Source: Chlorogloeopsis fritschii PCC 6912 (GTDB lineage: Bacteria; Cyanobacteriota; Cyanobacteriia; Cyanobacteriales; Nostocaceae). Taken from it: a DNA stretch of 35,020 bases. Position 1 is the stretch's first letter, and every line of letters begins with the position of its first letter. The stretch is taken from assembly GCF_000317285.1 (NCBI RefSeq), contig NZ_AJLN01000035.1, positions 1 to 35,020 on the forward strand. Reading direction: 5' to 3'. The position numbers and the translations under genes are program-made. The notes under the pieces were generated by a model. That model had not been told where the DNA came from and made no database searches. It worked only from the letters and a program-made list of their open reading frames with translations. Shown here piece by piece: positions 8,233 to 15,843 of the stretch.

Positions 8233-9155
8233 ATATATTTATCTGGCTGATTGTTATAGTTTTGTTGGTATTCGTTTTAGCGATCGCCAACTCAGCGCGG
8301 TTAGTAATTGCACCAAAGCGGCAACGGCTGTGGACTAATCCCAAGCAAGAATTAGGGTTAAGCTATGAAGATGTGGAGTTTCCGGCTCTGGATGGAATAC
8401 GTCTCAAAGGCTGGTTTATTCCTGCTAAGTCAACTCCATCTGCCGTGGCGATCGTTTTACATGGCTGGCCTTGGAATCGGATAGGTACAAAAGCTAACGA
8501 TTTCCTCGGAGACTTGCCAGGAAGTAAGCCAATTAACCTGTTTCCCTTAACCAAAGCATTGCACGAGCAGAACTATAACGTGCTAATGTTTGACTTGAGC
8601 AATTTTGGTGAGAGTGCAGCCAGGATTCCAGTTACCTATGGCTTATTTGAAAAACATGACTTGTTGGGAGCTATCCGCTACGTCAAAAGCCGAACTGAAG
8701 TAGATCCGAATCGGATCGTCACTGTCGGGTTTTCGATGGGAGGCAACACCGTAGTGTATACACTGCCCGAAACCACAGACATTAAAGCTGCTGTTGCTGT
8801 ACAGCCCAATACCTCATCGCTGTTCGGAGAACGCTATCGTACCGATAAATACGGTGTCATAGGTAAACTAATTAACATCCCTATTGAAATTCTTTATCGT
8901 TTATTCGGTGCTCCCAAAACTGCTTATCTCCAACCTGTCTACGCCGCTTTTGGAGCGCGCAATACTCCTGTACTTTATGTCCAAGGAACAGGTGATAAAT
9001 GGGGTAGTGTTGCTGATGTAGCCAGTATGGTAGCAGCCACGCCCAACGCTGTAGAACCCCTTTATCCTGAGACAGATCATCGTTTTGGTGCTTATCAATA
9101 TGTAGTAGATTACCCAGAGCAGGTGCTAACTTTCTTTAAGGAATGTCTGGGTTAA
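8229..9155 (+). CDS. Membrane-anchored alpha/beta hydrolase
   Basis: This 308-aa protein has one N-terminal hydrophobic segment (residues 3-20, IFIWLIVIVLLVFVLAIA), probably a membrane anchor, then an alpha/beta-hydrolase fold. Visible landmarks are the oxyanion strand VLHGWPWNR (77-84), the nucleophile elbow GFSMGG with Ser169, a likely acid Asp256 in QGTGDKWG, and His284 in ETDHRFG. It belongs to the dienelactone hydrolase/prolyl oligopeptidase-like group; the substrate is unknown. It shares ATGA with the upstream SDR, so the pair is probably an operon acting on a common, perhaps lipid-like, ester or ketone. A MITE-like element begins 8 bp after the stop. Confidence 0.85.
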   Translation: MNIFIWLIVIVLLVFVLAIANSARLVIAPKRQRLWTNPKQELGLSYEDVEFPALDGIRLKGWFIPAKSTPSAVAIVLHGWPWNRIGTKANDFLGDLPGSKPINLFPLTKALHEQNYNVLMFDLSNFGESAARIPVTYGLFEKHDLLGAIRYVKSRTEVDPNRIVTVGFSMGGNTVVYTLPETTDIKAAVAVQPNTSSLFGERYRTDKYGVIGKLINIPIEILYRLFGAPKTAYLQPVYAAFGARNTPVLYVQGTGDKWGSVADVASMVAATPNAVEPLYPETDHRFGAYQYVVDYPEQVLTFFKECLG

Positions 9156-9162
9156 GCAAGAT

Positions 9163-9261
9163 AGCGTTACTGAATGTAGAGACGCGATATATCGCGTCTC
9201 TACAAGCAAAGGGGTTTGGCATTATACAAAATTATTTTCACGCCATGAAATCAGCAACGCC
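9163..9261. mobile_element. MITE-like element, copy 2 (diverged, no target duplication seen)
   Basis: This 99-bp relative of the element at 4872-4983 has the same orientation. The right end TCAGCAACGCC (9251-9261) is intact; the left end is AGCGTTACTGA (9163-9173) with two changes. The right half shares TTTGGCATTAT and CAAAATTA with copy 1. The centre is a perfect 30-bp palindrome (9175-9204, half-site TGTAGAGACGCGATA). No matching flanking duplication is visible (left AGCAAGAT, right TAATTTAT). It fills the gap between the hydrolase stop and the stop of the convergent 93-aa gene and may serve as a bidirectional terminator. Confidence 0.75.
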
Positions 9262-9265
9262 TAAT

Positions 9266-9547
9266 TTATAAAATTTGCGGACAAGAACCAAACTTTTCCA
9301 ACAGTTTATTAACTATTTCTTGGTTTGCAGATTTCCAAATCTCGCTAATATGTGTCTGCAACCAGATAGAATTAACAGCTATATTCTGATGATATCTGCA
9401 CGTTAAAACCCTGTCTTCGGGAGGTTCTACTTTTATAAGGTGAGCGAGATTGTCGCATTTTTCGGTTCCTCGTTCCCAGCCTCTGGGAGTAAGATGCCAC
9501 TCAACCCATTCGCTGCGATGAGAGAGAATAACAGATTTGGTGAGCAT
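9266..9547 (-). CDS. Hypothetical protein, 93 aa
   Basis: I do not recognise a named family. The start at 9547 is chosen because AGGAGG lies 5 nt ahead of this ATG, the strongest ribosome-binding site in the window; a longer frame to 9655 has no such signal. The 93-aa product begins MLTKSVILSHRSEWVEWHL, is soluble, rich in Trp, His and charged residues, and has no signal peptide or membrane segment. RSEWVEWHLTPRGWERGTEK and the Cys/His residues look like a small folded domain. It is convergent with the hydrolase, and its stop lies 4 bp from the right end of a MITE-like element. The strong initiation site argues that it is a real, well-translated gene. Confidence 0.7.
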   Translation of the reverse strand: MLTKSVILSHRSEWVEWHLTPRGWERGTEKCDNLAHLIKVEPPEDRVLTCRYHQNIAVNSIWLQTHISEIWKSANQEIVNKLLEKFGSCPQIL

Positions 9548-9813
9548 ATATTCCTCCTTTTTGAAAATAGCAATCTGCTTAAAAATTTTCGTTTGTGAGG
9601 GTAGAGCGATCGTACTTAGCTTTAGTACTGGATGCTCTGTAAGAACTTGATCCACGTTCCAAAGGTTAGAGTATGTACATCAAGGCGTTATGGAAAAATG
9701 CAGCATAACATCTATTTTTGTAGTTTTCCCGCACCCACATCAGTTAAGTAATCATAACTCACTCCGAGATTGTACGAGATTATAAGTATAATTAGGTGCT
9801 TTAGAGTAAAGTT

Positions 9814-9980
9814 AATAGTGCTTTAATACCGATATTTCTTAATTCACATCTTGCACCAGTTGCTTGATTGCTATTTTTGTAGGGTGGGCACTGCCTAACT
9901 TTCCTCAAACCCTTATTTTTACGTTGTGGAGAGTGCCCACCTTACTATTAAAATAGTGCTTTAATATCGATATTTCTTAA
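9814..9980. repeat. 29-bp direct repeats flanking a large inverted repeat
   Basis: A 29-bp segment at 9814-9842 (starting AATAGTGCTTTAATA) recurs at 9952-9980 with a single C/T difference. The 109 bp between them contain an inverted repeat, GTAGGGTGGGCACT (9879-9892) against AGTGCCCACCTTAC (9932-9945), 13 of 14 pairs plus one G-T, with a 39-nt loop. The GGTGGGCA/TGCCCACC hairpin is a type common in cyanobacterial intergenic DNA. The remainder of the 9656-10137 gap shows no gene. Confidence 0.7.
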
Positions 9981-10137
9981 CACAATGTCCGCATCTTCGA
10001 TATTCGCTAAACAGTCTTGCCTAAGTGCGCTGCTTGTGATAAGAACATTACACATTCCACCCACTAGACTGAAAGGTAGGACAAAGTAGAATTGAGTCCG
10101 TAAAGTAAATTTCCCAAAAGCTTAATTAGGAGCATAC

Positions 10138-10983
10138 ATGGAGCCAATCATTGCTATAGTCTTAGTGCTTTTAGGCTATGCCTTAGGATCTGCAAAACTT
10201 GTTAGTCAAGGGAATGAAGCCCTCGTAGAACGTTTGGGACGGTATCATCGCAAACTTAGACCAGGACTTAACTTTATTGTTCCTTTGGTAGATCAAATTG
10301 TGATGGAAGATACTACGCGGGAGCAAGTTTTAGATATCAAACCGCAAAATGTAATTACTAAAGATAACATTTATCTGGAAGTAGATGCAGTGGTCTACTG
10401 GCGCATCGTCGATATCGAAAAAAGCTTTTATCAAATTGACGATTTACAACAAGGGCTGAATAATTTGGCGACAACCACACTCCGAGAAGTTATTGCCCAG
10501 AATACTTTGGAAGAAACTAATGCTTCTAGAGCAGAGATGAATAAAGCCTTGTTGGATGAATTGAATCAGACTACTACAACATGGGGGATTAATGTTCTGC
10601 GAGTAGATATTCAGAGAATTACACCGCCCGAAAGCGTGCGCAAGTCTATGGAAGAACAGCGAGCAGCAGAAATTAAAAGCCGCGCTGCTATTTTAGAAGC
10701 TGAAGGAGAACGACAAGCCGCGATTAAGAAAGCTGAAGGAACTAAGACTTCGATGCAGATTATTGCTGAGGCATTACGCACTAGTCCTGAAAGCAAGGAA
10801 ATTTTGCGCTACCTCGTTGCTCAAGACTACATTAATGCTAGCTACAGACTAGGTGAAAGCGAAAATGCCAAAGTAGTCTTTGTAGATCCAGGCAAAAGTG
10901 GTGATTTGATGAAAGAGGTGATTGCCGAGGCAGCAACTAAAGAAAATGGTAACGGCAAGCCATCTGAGCATGGTTCTACCTAG
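10138..10983 (+). CDS. SPFH/band 7 domain protein (stomatin/prohibitin-like, QmcA family)
   Basis: This is a 281-aa membrane-anchored scaffold protein. An N-terminal hydrophobic segment (3-20) is followed by an SPFH domain (about 22-190; LVSQGNEALVERLGRYHRKLRPGLNFIVPLVDQI is typical of stomatins), then an Ala/Glu-rich coiled-coil (about 165-205, EEQRAAEIKSRAAILEAEGERQAAIKKAEG) and a hydrophilic tail. Family members assemble into large membrane rings or microdomains and often modulate membrane proteases such as FtsH. No NfeD partner gene is adjacent, which fits the QmcA/stomatin branch without NfeD. A TAGGAG at 10127-10132 lies 5 nt before the ATG. The downstream folP is convergent, leaving only 14 bp between stops, so this is a single-gene unit with an unusually repeat-rich upstream region. 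Confidence 0.9.
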   Translation: MEPIIAIVLVLLGYALGSAKLVSQGNEALVERLGRYHRKLRPGLNFIVPLVDQIVMEDTTREQVLDIKPQNVITKDNIYLEVDAVVYWRIVDIEKSFYQIDDLQQGLNNLATTTLREVIAQNTLEETNASRAEMNKALLDELNQTTTTWGINVLRVDIQRITPPESVRKSMEEQRAAEIKSRAAILEAEGERQAAIKKAEGTKTSMQIIAEALRTSPESKEILRYLVAQDYINASYRLGESENAKVVFVDPGKSGDLMKEVIAEAATKENGNGKPSEHGST

Positions 10984-10997
10984 TCAGAAAGCAGGAT

Positions 10998-11846
10998 TTA
11001 TGAGGACTGTCGGAAAATGGCATCTGCAACTAAGCAGACATCCCGCATTTCGTGAACATCGTGAACTCGGAGAATATCAGCTCCTGTAAAGATAGCAGCA
11101 CAACACGCCGCTGCCGTTCCCCATACTCGTGCTTTTGGATCTGGTTGATCTAAAATGCGACCAATAAAACTTTTACGGGATGGCCCCACTAAAATCGGAC
11201 AGTTGAGTTTTCGTAATTCTGGCAAGCGGCGAAAAATTTCTAAATTCTGCTCGTAGTTCTTGGCAAAGCCGATACCTGGATCGATAATAATTTTTTCTGA
11301 ATCAATACCCGCAGCAGTCGCTGCCGCAATTTGCCGAGCCAAAAAATTAGAAATTTCCTCCATCAAATTTTGATAGTCTGTGATCTTTTGCATAGTCTGC
11401 GGATTACCACGGATATGCATGATAATAATTGGCACGTTTAATTTTGCTACAGCTGGTAGCATTTCCGGGTCAAATGTGCCTCCAGATATATCATTAACTA
11501 TATCTGCACCTACTTGAATAGCAGCTTTTGCTACCTCTGCCCGCGTTGTGTCTACAGAAATTGGTAAAGTGATTTTTTGACGTAGTAGTTGTATTACTGG
11601 TAAAACACGATCAAGCTCTTCGCTAACAGTAATTTGTTCTGCTCCTGGTCGTGTCGATTGACCGCCCACATCAATAATATCTGCACCAGCAGCTTGCAGT
11701 GCTTGCGCTTGGGCTAAAGCAGCAGCAGTAGAGTGAAATTCACCACCATCACTGAAACTATCGGGTGTGACGTTCAAAACACCCATCAAATAAGTTCGTC
11801 GTCCCCATTCAAAAGTGCGATCGCGAATTGTTAAATTGCTTGGCAT
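10998..11846 (-). CDS. folP: Dihydropteroate synthase
   Basis: The enzyme condenses p-aminobenzoate with 6-hydroxymethyl-dihydropterin diphosphate to 7,8-dihydropteroate, a step of folate synthesis and the target of sulfonamides. The TIM-barrel signatures are present: GVLNVTPDSFSDGG near the N-terminus, DIVDVGGQ-type IIDVGGQSTRPG, DISGG, and IIDPGIGFAKN with the usual Asp and Lys. I chose the ATG at 11846 (282 aa, MPSNLTIRDRTFEWGRRTYL), which fits family N-termini. The frame stays open to a TTG at 11897 with an ATG at 11894, but the extra residues are unlike the family. It lies downstream of tpiA on the same strand, 103 bp away, so co-transcription is possible though a dispersed repeat sits in the gap. 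Confidence 0.93.
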   Translation of the reverse strand: MPSNLTIRDRTFEWGRRTYLMGVLNVTPDSFSDGGEFHSTAAALAQAQALQAAGADIIDVGGQSTRPGAEQITVSEELDRVLPVIQLLRQKITLPISVDTTRAEVAKAAIQVGADIVNDISGGTFDPEMLPAVAKLNVPIIIMHIRGNPQTMQKITDYQNLMEEISNFLARQIAAATAAGIDSEKIIIDPGIGFAKNYEQNLEIFRRLPELRKLNCPILVGPSRKSFIGRILDQPDPKARVWGTAAACCAAIFTGADILRVHDVHEMRDVCLVADAIFRQSS

Positions 11847-11908
11847 GGCAAAATTTTTAGGGTTAGAAAAACCACTAAGACTCAAAGGAAACATCAATGA
11901 TATTTAGC

Positions 11909-11936
11909 CTTCGTGCCTTTGTGCCTTAATGGTTCC
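11909..11936. repeat. Dispersed CTTCGTG...GTGCC repeat, copy A
   Basis: A 28-bp segment beginning CTTCGTGCCTTTGTGCC resembles the 29-bp segment at 14555-14583 beginning CTTCGTGACCTCCGTGCC. Both end in GGTTC followed by T or C. Such segments are scattered in many cyanobacterial intergenic regions. This copy lies between tpiA and folP, within or just ahead of the possible extended folP N-terminus, which is another reason to prefer the shorter folP start. Confidence 0.55.
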
Positions 11937-11949
11937 AATTGTTGATAAT

Positions 11950-12675
11950 CTATTTGTAATTCACAATCCGGGCGAAACTACTAGGCTCAAGGCTTGCTCC
12001 TCCCACTAGAACGCCATCGATTTCTGGTTGAGCCATGATTTCATCAATATTATTCGGCTTTACTGAACCGCCATATTGAATTGTCATATTGGGGTTTTTT
12101 AATTGGCTGCGAATTAAACCAATGACTCGATTGGCTTCAGTGGCTTCACAAGTGTCACCAGTACCGATCGCCCAAATCGGTTCGTAGGCAATTACCAAAT
12201 TGCTTTGATCTATGTCTACTAAATCTTTTTCCAACTGGTTAGAAATCAGTGCTTCCGTTTCCCCTGCATCTCGTTGTTGTTTAGTTTCACCTACACACAG
12301 GATCGGAATTAAACCATTCTTTTGAGCTGCCTTCAGACGCCAATTCACAGTTTGATCCGTTTCTCCAAAATATTGTCGTCTTTCGCTATGACCGACAACT
12401 ACATAACGCACCCCAATTTCTTGTAACATCGGCCCGGAAATTTCACCCGTGTAGGCTCCACAGTCTTCCCAGTGAACGTTTTGCGCTCCTAGTTGTACGC
12501 GGCTACCATGCAAACTTTTGGACAAAACATTTAAATCAGTGAATGGAACACACAATACCACTTCTCTGTCTTGTGGGGTTTCTTCTAAAGTAGGCAGAAA
12601 TCCCGTTAAAAACTCTTGGGATTCTGCCTGGGTTTTGAACATTTTCCAGTTTCCAGCAATTACTATTTTTCGCAC
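11950..12675 (-). CDS. tpiA: Triosephosphate isomerase
   Basis: It interconverts glyceraldehyde 3-phosphate and dihydroxyacetone phosphate in glycolysis and the Calvin cycle, in the cytoplasm. The 241-aa form starts at a GTG (12675), giving (V)[18 protein letters not shown], the usual family beginning. A TTG at 12690 would add five residues, and neither has a clear Shine-Dalgarno. Catalytic features are the Lys in GNWKMFK, the His in [13 protein letters not shown], the Glu in [11 protein letters not shown] and the phosphate-binding [10 protein letters not shown] and GVLVGGASL. Length is normal (about 240-255). folP follows on the same strand. The upstream region, shared with the divergent GTPase gene, is filled with tandem heptamer and octamer repeats. 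Confidence 0.94.
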   Translation of the reverse strand: MRKIVIAGNWKMFKTQAESQEFLTGFLPTLEETPQDREVVLCVPFTDLNVLSKSLHGSRVQLGAQNVHWEDCGAYTGEISGPMLQEIGVRYVVVGHSERRQYFGETDQTVNWRLKAAQKNGLIPILCVGETKQQRDAGETEALISNQLEKDLVDIDQSNLVIAYEPIWAIGTGDTCEATEANRVIGLIRSQLKNPNMTIQYGGSVKPNNIDEIMAQPEIDGVLVGGASLEPSSFARIVNYK

Positions 12676-12748
12676 AGGTGATTTTGTCAAGTCAGTACTA
12701 TACTTAATGCATTTTTCACTCTAGATCATTTTGGACACTTGTTTGTAG

Positions 12749-12776
12749 TTAGTCATTAGTCATTGGTCATTGGTTG
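12749..12776. repeat. Heptamer tandem repeat (TTRGTCA)4
   Basis: Four consecutive 7-bp units: TTAGTCA, TTAGTCA, TTGGTCA, TTGGTTG. This is the style of the short tandemly repeated repetitive (STRR) sequences of heterocystous cyanobacteria. It lies in the divergent region between tpiA and the GTPase gene. Confidence 0.75.
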
Positions 12777-12783
12777 TTTGTTA

Positions 12784-12892
12784 CTCCTTGTCCCCTTGTC
12801 CCCTTGTCTCCCTTTCTCCTTGTCCCCTTGTCCCCTTTTCTCCCCTTCTCCGTGTCCCTTTGTCCCCTTGTCTCCCTTGTCCCCGCCTCCCC
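12784..12892. repeat. Degenerate octamer tandem repeat, consensus CCCCTTGT
   Basis: From 12784 the sequence runs in 8-bp steps (CTCCTTGT, CCCCTTGT, CCCCTTGT, CTCCCTTT, CTCCTTGT, CCCCTTGT and so on), about twelve units that decay toward the right end. One strand is almost all pyrimidine. A frame open across it on the plus strand (12770-12952) encodes only repeat-derived Pro/Leu/Ser and is not a gene. The repeat separates the tpiA start from the GTPase gene and may affect both promoters. Confidence 0.75.
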
Positions 12893-12980
12893 TCTCCCAA
12901 TTTGTTGCTAAAAATTACTAGGATTGAAAAGGACATTAATCTCAAAATTTAAAAGCCAAAATCTTAAATTCAAATTTGTT

Positions 12981-14459
12981 ATGACTTCGATATTGCCCCT
13001 GCCCGATCCCGATCAGAGCGCTGCGTCCAAAACGGATACAAATTCCCTTAATTGGGAGAAGGAACTAGATAATGCCATTTTCAGCTTTGAAGATATTCAG
13101 GCAGAACTCAACTATAAACAGGCACAAACGGCGTTGCAAAATTTGGTAGCAAGTTTTGACCTCACTCCTGAAGAAGAAGCAGGGCTAGAGATAGAAATCG
13201 GCGATTTAGAAACCATGTTGGGCAAGTTAGACCGCATGGTAGTACAAATTGCTGCTTTTGGTATGGTAGGGCGGGGCAAGTCTTCTCTGTTGAATGCTTT
13301 AGTAGGGCAAACAGTGTTTGAAACGGGGCCATTGCACGGTGTTACCCGCACTGCCCAGCGAGTGAATTGGACTATCACTGAGGAAGCTGTTGGCGAAACA
13401 GAACGCGCCTTAAGAGTTACTTTACCTGGAGTTGGTCACTCGCAAGTAGAATTGATTGATACTCCGGGGTTAGACGAAGTTGATGGTGAAACTCGTGCTG
13501 CTTTGGCAGAGCAAGTAGCAAAACAAGCAGATTTAATTTTGTTTGTTATTGCCGGCGATATGACAAAAGTCGAACACGAAGCCCTTTCTCAACTACGGGA
13601 AGCGGGTAAACCAATATTGCTCGTGTTTAACAAAGTCGATCAGTATCCAGAAGCCGATCGCATGGCAATTTATCAAAAAATTCGGGATGAGCGGGTGCGA
13701 GAGTTACTTTCTCCTGATGAAATTGTGATGGCAGCAGCATCACCGCTAGTCAAGACAGTAGTTTATCGTGCTGATGGTACTAGAGGCTTGCAAATGCGTC
13801 AGGGTAAAGCCCAAATGGAGGAACTGAAGCTGAAAATTTTGGAGATTCTCCACCGTGAAGGAAAAGCCCTAGTCGCTTTGAACACCATGCTCTATGCTGA
13901 CAACGTGAATGAGCAATTGGTGCAGCGCAAGTTGGCAATTCGGGAGAATGCTGCCAATGAGTTAATTTGGAAGGCGGTAATGACTAAAGCTTGTGCGATC
14001 GCTCTCAATCCTCTAACTGTCGTCGATATTCTGAGCGGTGCAGTCATTGATGTTGTTTTAATTCTGGGTTTATCTAAACTCTACGGTATTCCCATGACAG
14101 AAACAGGCGCTGTTAAATTGCTGCAAAAAATCGCTCTGGGTATGGGCGGTATTAGTGCCAGCGAACTTTTAGCAAATTTTGGCTTAAGTTCTCTAAAAAC
14201 TTTATTTGGCATCTCTGCACCCGCAACTGGTGGTGCTTCTCTTGCTCCTTATCTATCGGTAGCGCTAACACAAGCTGCAGTAAGTGGTGTTTCTTCTTAT
14301 GGAATTGGACAAGTAACCAAAGCTTATTTAGCTAATGGAGCAACTTGGGGGCCAGAAGGGCCAAAAGCAGTAATTAACAAAATTTTAGCAACGCTAGATG
14401 AAAAGTCAATTCTCAATCGAATTAAAGATGAATTACGAACAAAAATTAAGAGATTTTAG
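12981..14459 (+). CDS. GTP-binding protein with DUF697 domain
   Basis: This 492-aa protein is of a type common in cyanobacteria. A soluble N-terminal segment (1-90) precedes an Era/dynamin-like GTPase domain: G1 GMVGRGKS (94-101), a likely G2 threonine in GVTRT (120-124), G3 DTPG (160-163) and G4 NKVD (217-220). The C-terminal part is a DUF697 region (about 335-400, NPLTVVDILSGAVIDVVLIL) followed by further hydrophobic Gly/Ala-rich segments, so the protein is probably membrane-associated. The role is unknown; related proteins are suggested to act in membrane remodelling or trafficking. I chose the ATG at 12981 (MTSILPLPDPD); an earlier ATG at 12924 would add a Lys-rich stretch from a low-complexity repeat. 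Confidence 0.85.
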   Translation: MTSILPLPDPDQSAASKTDTNSLNWEKELDNAIFSFEDIQAELNYKQAQTALQNLVASFDLTPEEEAGLEIEIGDLETMLGKLDRMVVQIAAFGMVGRGKSSLLNALVGQTVFETGPLHGVTRTAQRVNWTITEEAVGETERALRVTLPGVGHSQVELIDTPGLDEVDGETRAALAEQVAKQADLILFVIAGDMTKVEHEALSQLREAGKPILLVFNKVDQYPEADRMAIYQKIRDERVRELLSPDEIVMAAASPLVKTVVYRADGTRGLQMRQGKAQMEELKLKILEILHREGKALVALNTMLYADNVNEQLVQRKLAIRENAANELIWKAVMTKACAIALNPLTVVDILSGAVIDVVLILGLSKLYGIPMTETGAVKLLQKIALGMGGISASELLANFGLSSLKTLFGISAPATGGASLAPYLSVALTQAAVSGVSSYGIGQVTKAYLANGATWGPEGPKAVINKILATLDEKSILNRIKDELRTKIKRF

Positions 14460-14519
14460 ATGTTTTATTCTAGGGTTAGATATTGATAAAAGCTGTATTA
14501 AAAATCAAAAATAACTTAC

Positions 14520-14611
14520 AGAACTTACGCAAAATACCTCTCTAAATCTTATTACTTCGTGACCTCCGTGCCTCAGCGGTTCTATTCTTCCGTGACTGGT
14601 GCGTAAGTTCT
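14520..14611. mobile_element. MITE-like inverted-repeat element
   Basis: A perfect 12-bp inverted repeat, AGAACTTACGCA (14520-14531) and TGCGTAAGTTCT (14600-14611), encloses 68 bp with no coding capacity, including the dispersed repeat at 14555-14583. TAACTTA occurs on both sides (14512-14518 and 14614-14620), offset by one and two bases from the ends, so it may be an imperfect target duplication. It separates the convergent GTPase and aspartoacylase-like genes and could also act as a terminator. Confidence 0.6.
14555..14583. repeat. Dispersed CTTCGTG...GTGCC repeat, copy B
   Basis: This 29-bp relative of the segment at 11909-11936 has the same orientation on the plus strand. It lies inside the inverted-repeat element at 14520-14611. 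Confidence 0.5.
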
Positions 14612-14621
14612 TCTAACTTAG

Positions 14622-15503
14622 CTAGACTTTTATTAGTTGCTTCTTGGTTAAACACATAGCAATGCCCTTTTCGTAATAAGCAGCTTCGTTAATAAAAATG
14701 GGATAAAATATTGATTCTCCTTGATAAGTAATTTCTTTTCCATCAAAAGTTAGGAACATCGGATCGCCAGGATTAAGAGGTTCATAGTCTTGAAAATGAA
14801 GCTGGGGGTGAATCATTGCTTGAATCTCTCCGTTTTCGTCTCTAGGATAGTCGATAGTTTCCACATATTCAAAAAGGTTGAATGTACTATTAGTGGGTGA
14901 AATGAAACCTTGATTATACGCTTCTAAATAATCTAAAACTGTATAAATAAGTTGCTCTGTTTTCTGGAACAATTCTGCATTTAGCAATCCTTGGGCTACA
15001 GACCCAACTTCAATTACAAAGCCAAATGGACACAAGGATCTAAGAAAAGAACTCTCTTTATCAACTTGTGGACAGCAAATCTTAACTAAGGGATTTAGAG
15101 AACAAAGATAAGCTGCTAATTGCATCATGAATGGATGCTGAGTATCTAGGATTAAACTCAGCCCCATATTTGCAGTTGTAGAGTGCAAATCCACAATTAC
15201 ATCTACTTGAGATTTACCTTTTGGCCCTAGCATTTGATTTATGACCTTTGCTCGGATATCCTCATAACTAGAAAGGCTAGAATTTTGCAAATCTTGATTG
15301 AGAAAACAACGGTTCAAGTCTTTATCTATGTAACGCCTGTTTTTCTTAAAGGCTTGGGGATTGGCTAATAAAGTCAAAGTTTCAAAACTGGAGCGCTGAA
15401 TTAGCTGGGGAAATCGCTCAAATTTCTTAATCAAATATACCCCTGTTAATTCATTTCCATGGGTTCCACCAACGATCGCCACCCGATTAATTTGATTCAT
15501 CAT
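14622..15503 (-). CDS. Aspartoacylase-like zinc hydrolase (AstE/AspA family)
   Basis: This predicted cytoplasmic zinc-dependent amidohydrolase of 293 aa belongs to the aspartoacylase/succinylglutamate desuccinylase family, which releases acyl groups from N-acyl amino acids. Zinc ligands are His15 and Glu18 in GGTHGNE and His107 in VDLHST. The substrate-binding DLNR (62-65) and the general base Glu165 in GFVIEVG match human aspartoacylase. Cyanobacteria lack a known N-acetylaspartate pathway, so the true substrate may be another N-acyl amino acid. AAGGA lies 6 nt before the ATG at 15503; a second ATG at 15500 is equally possible. The next gene upstream is on the same strand but 340 bp away and followed by a terminator, so transcription is probably independent. 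Confidence 0.88.
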   Translation of the reverse strand: MMNQINRVAIVGGTHGNELTGVYLIKKFERFPQLIQRSSFETLTLLANPQAFKKNRRYIDKDLNRCFLNQDLQNSSLSSYEDIRAKVINQMLGPKGKSQVDVIVDLHSTTANMGLSLILDTQHPFMMQLAAYLCSLNPLVKICCPQVDKESSFLRSLCPFGFVIEVGSVAQGLLNAELFQKTEQLIYTVLDYLEAYNQGFISPTNSTFNLFEYVETIDYPRDENGEIQAMIHPQLHFQDYEPLNPGDPMFLTFDGKEITYQGESIFYPIFINEAAYYEKGIAMCLTKKQLIKV

Positions 15504-15843
15504 AGTGATTCCTTTGAAGCAATAGAGAATCTAGTTACCTATTGCCGATTACCTGCTGGTGATTGAATTTCGTCTTTCACTCTAGTCATTTTTTAGCGCT
15601 TTGACCAGTTCTTTCACAACAATTTGGCAGCTTTGCCTATTCCTTAAATTAAAATACGAAGATTTTCTGATGCTTTAATCTGATCGGCAACGTCAACAGC
15701 ATCCAAATCAATCCGATCATTGGTATCTCGAAAAAGTTATTCACGATTTAGAGCGCAACGCCATTGAAAATAAAAATAGGGGCGCACTGCTCTTGCGTCC
15801 CTATTGAGGTCATTGTATTGAATTTAATTGAGAATTATGATGT
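15504..15843. other. Intergenic region with terminator, no gene seen
   Basis: It lies between the starts of the aspartoacylase-like gene and the end of the MscS-like gene. The right part holds an intrinsic terminator for the MscS-like gene. The left part (15504-15760) has no recognisable coding region. It includes stretches reminiscent of an eroded gene (15620-15760), but I could not reconstruct a convincing protein. Confidence 0.5.
15766..15805 (-). terminator. Rho-independent terminator of the MscS-like gene
   Basis: Read on the minus strand, AATAGGGACGCA pairs with TGCGCCCCTATT (12 pairs, one G-U) around a 7-nt loop, followed directly by TTTTATTTTC. It lies about 40 nt past the stop of the gene at 15844-17502. 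Confidence 0.85.

Noticed and set aside
12770-12952. Plus-strand open frame of 60 codons
   Set aside because: It is translated from the CCCCTTGT octamer repeat.
15620-15760. Possible eroded gene before the terminator
   Set aside because: No frame of useful length or recognisable motif could be assembled from it.
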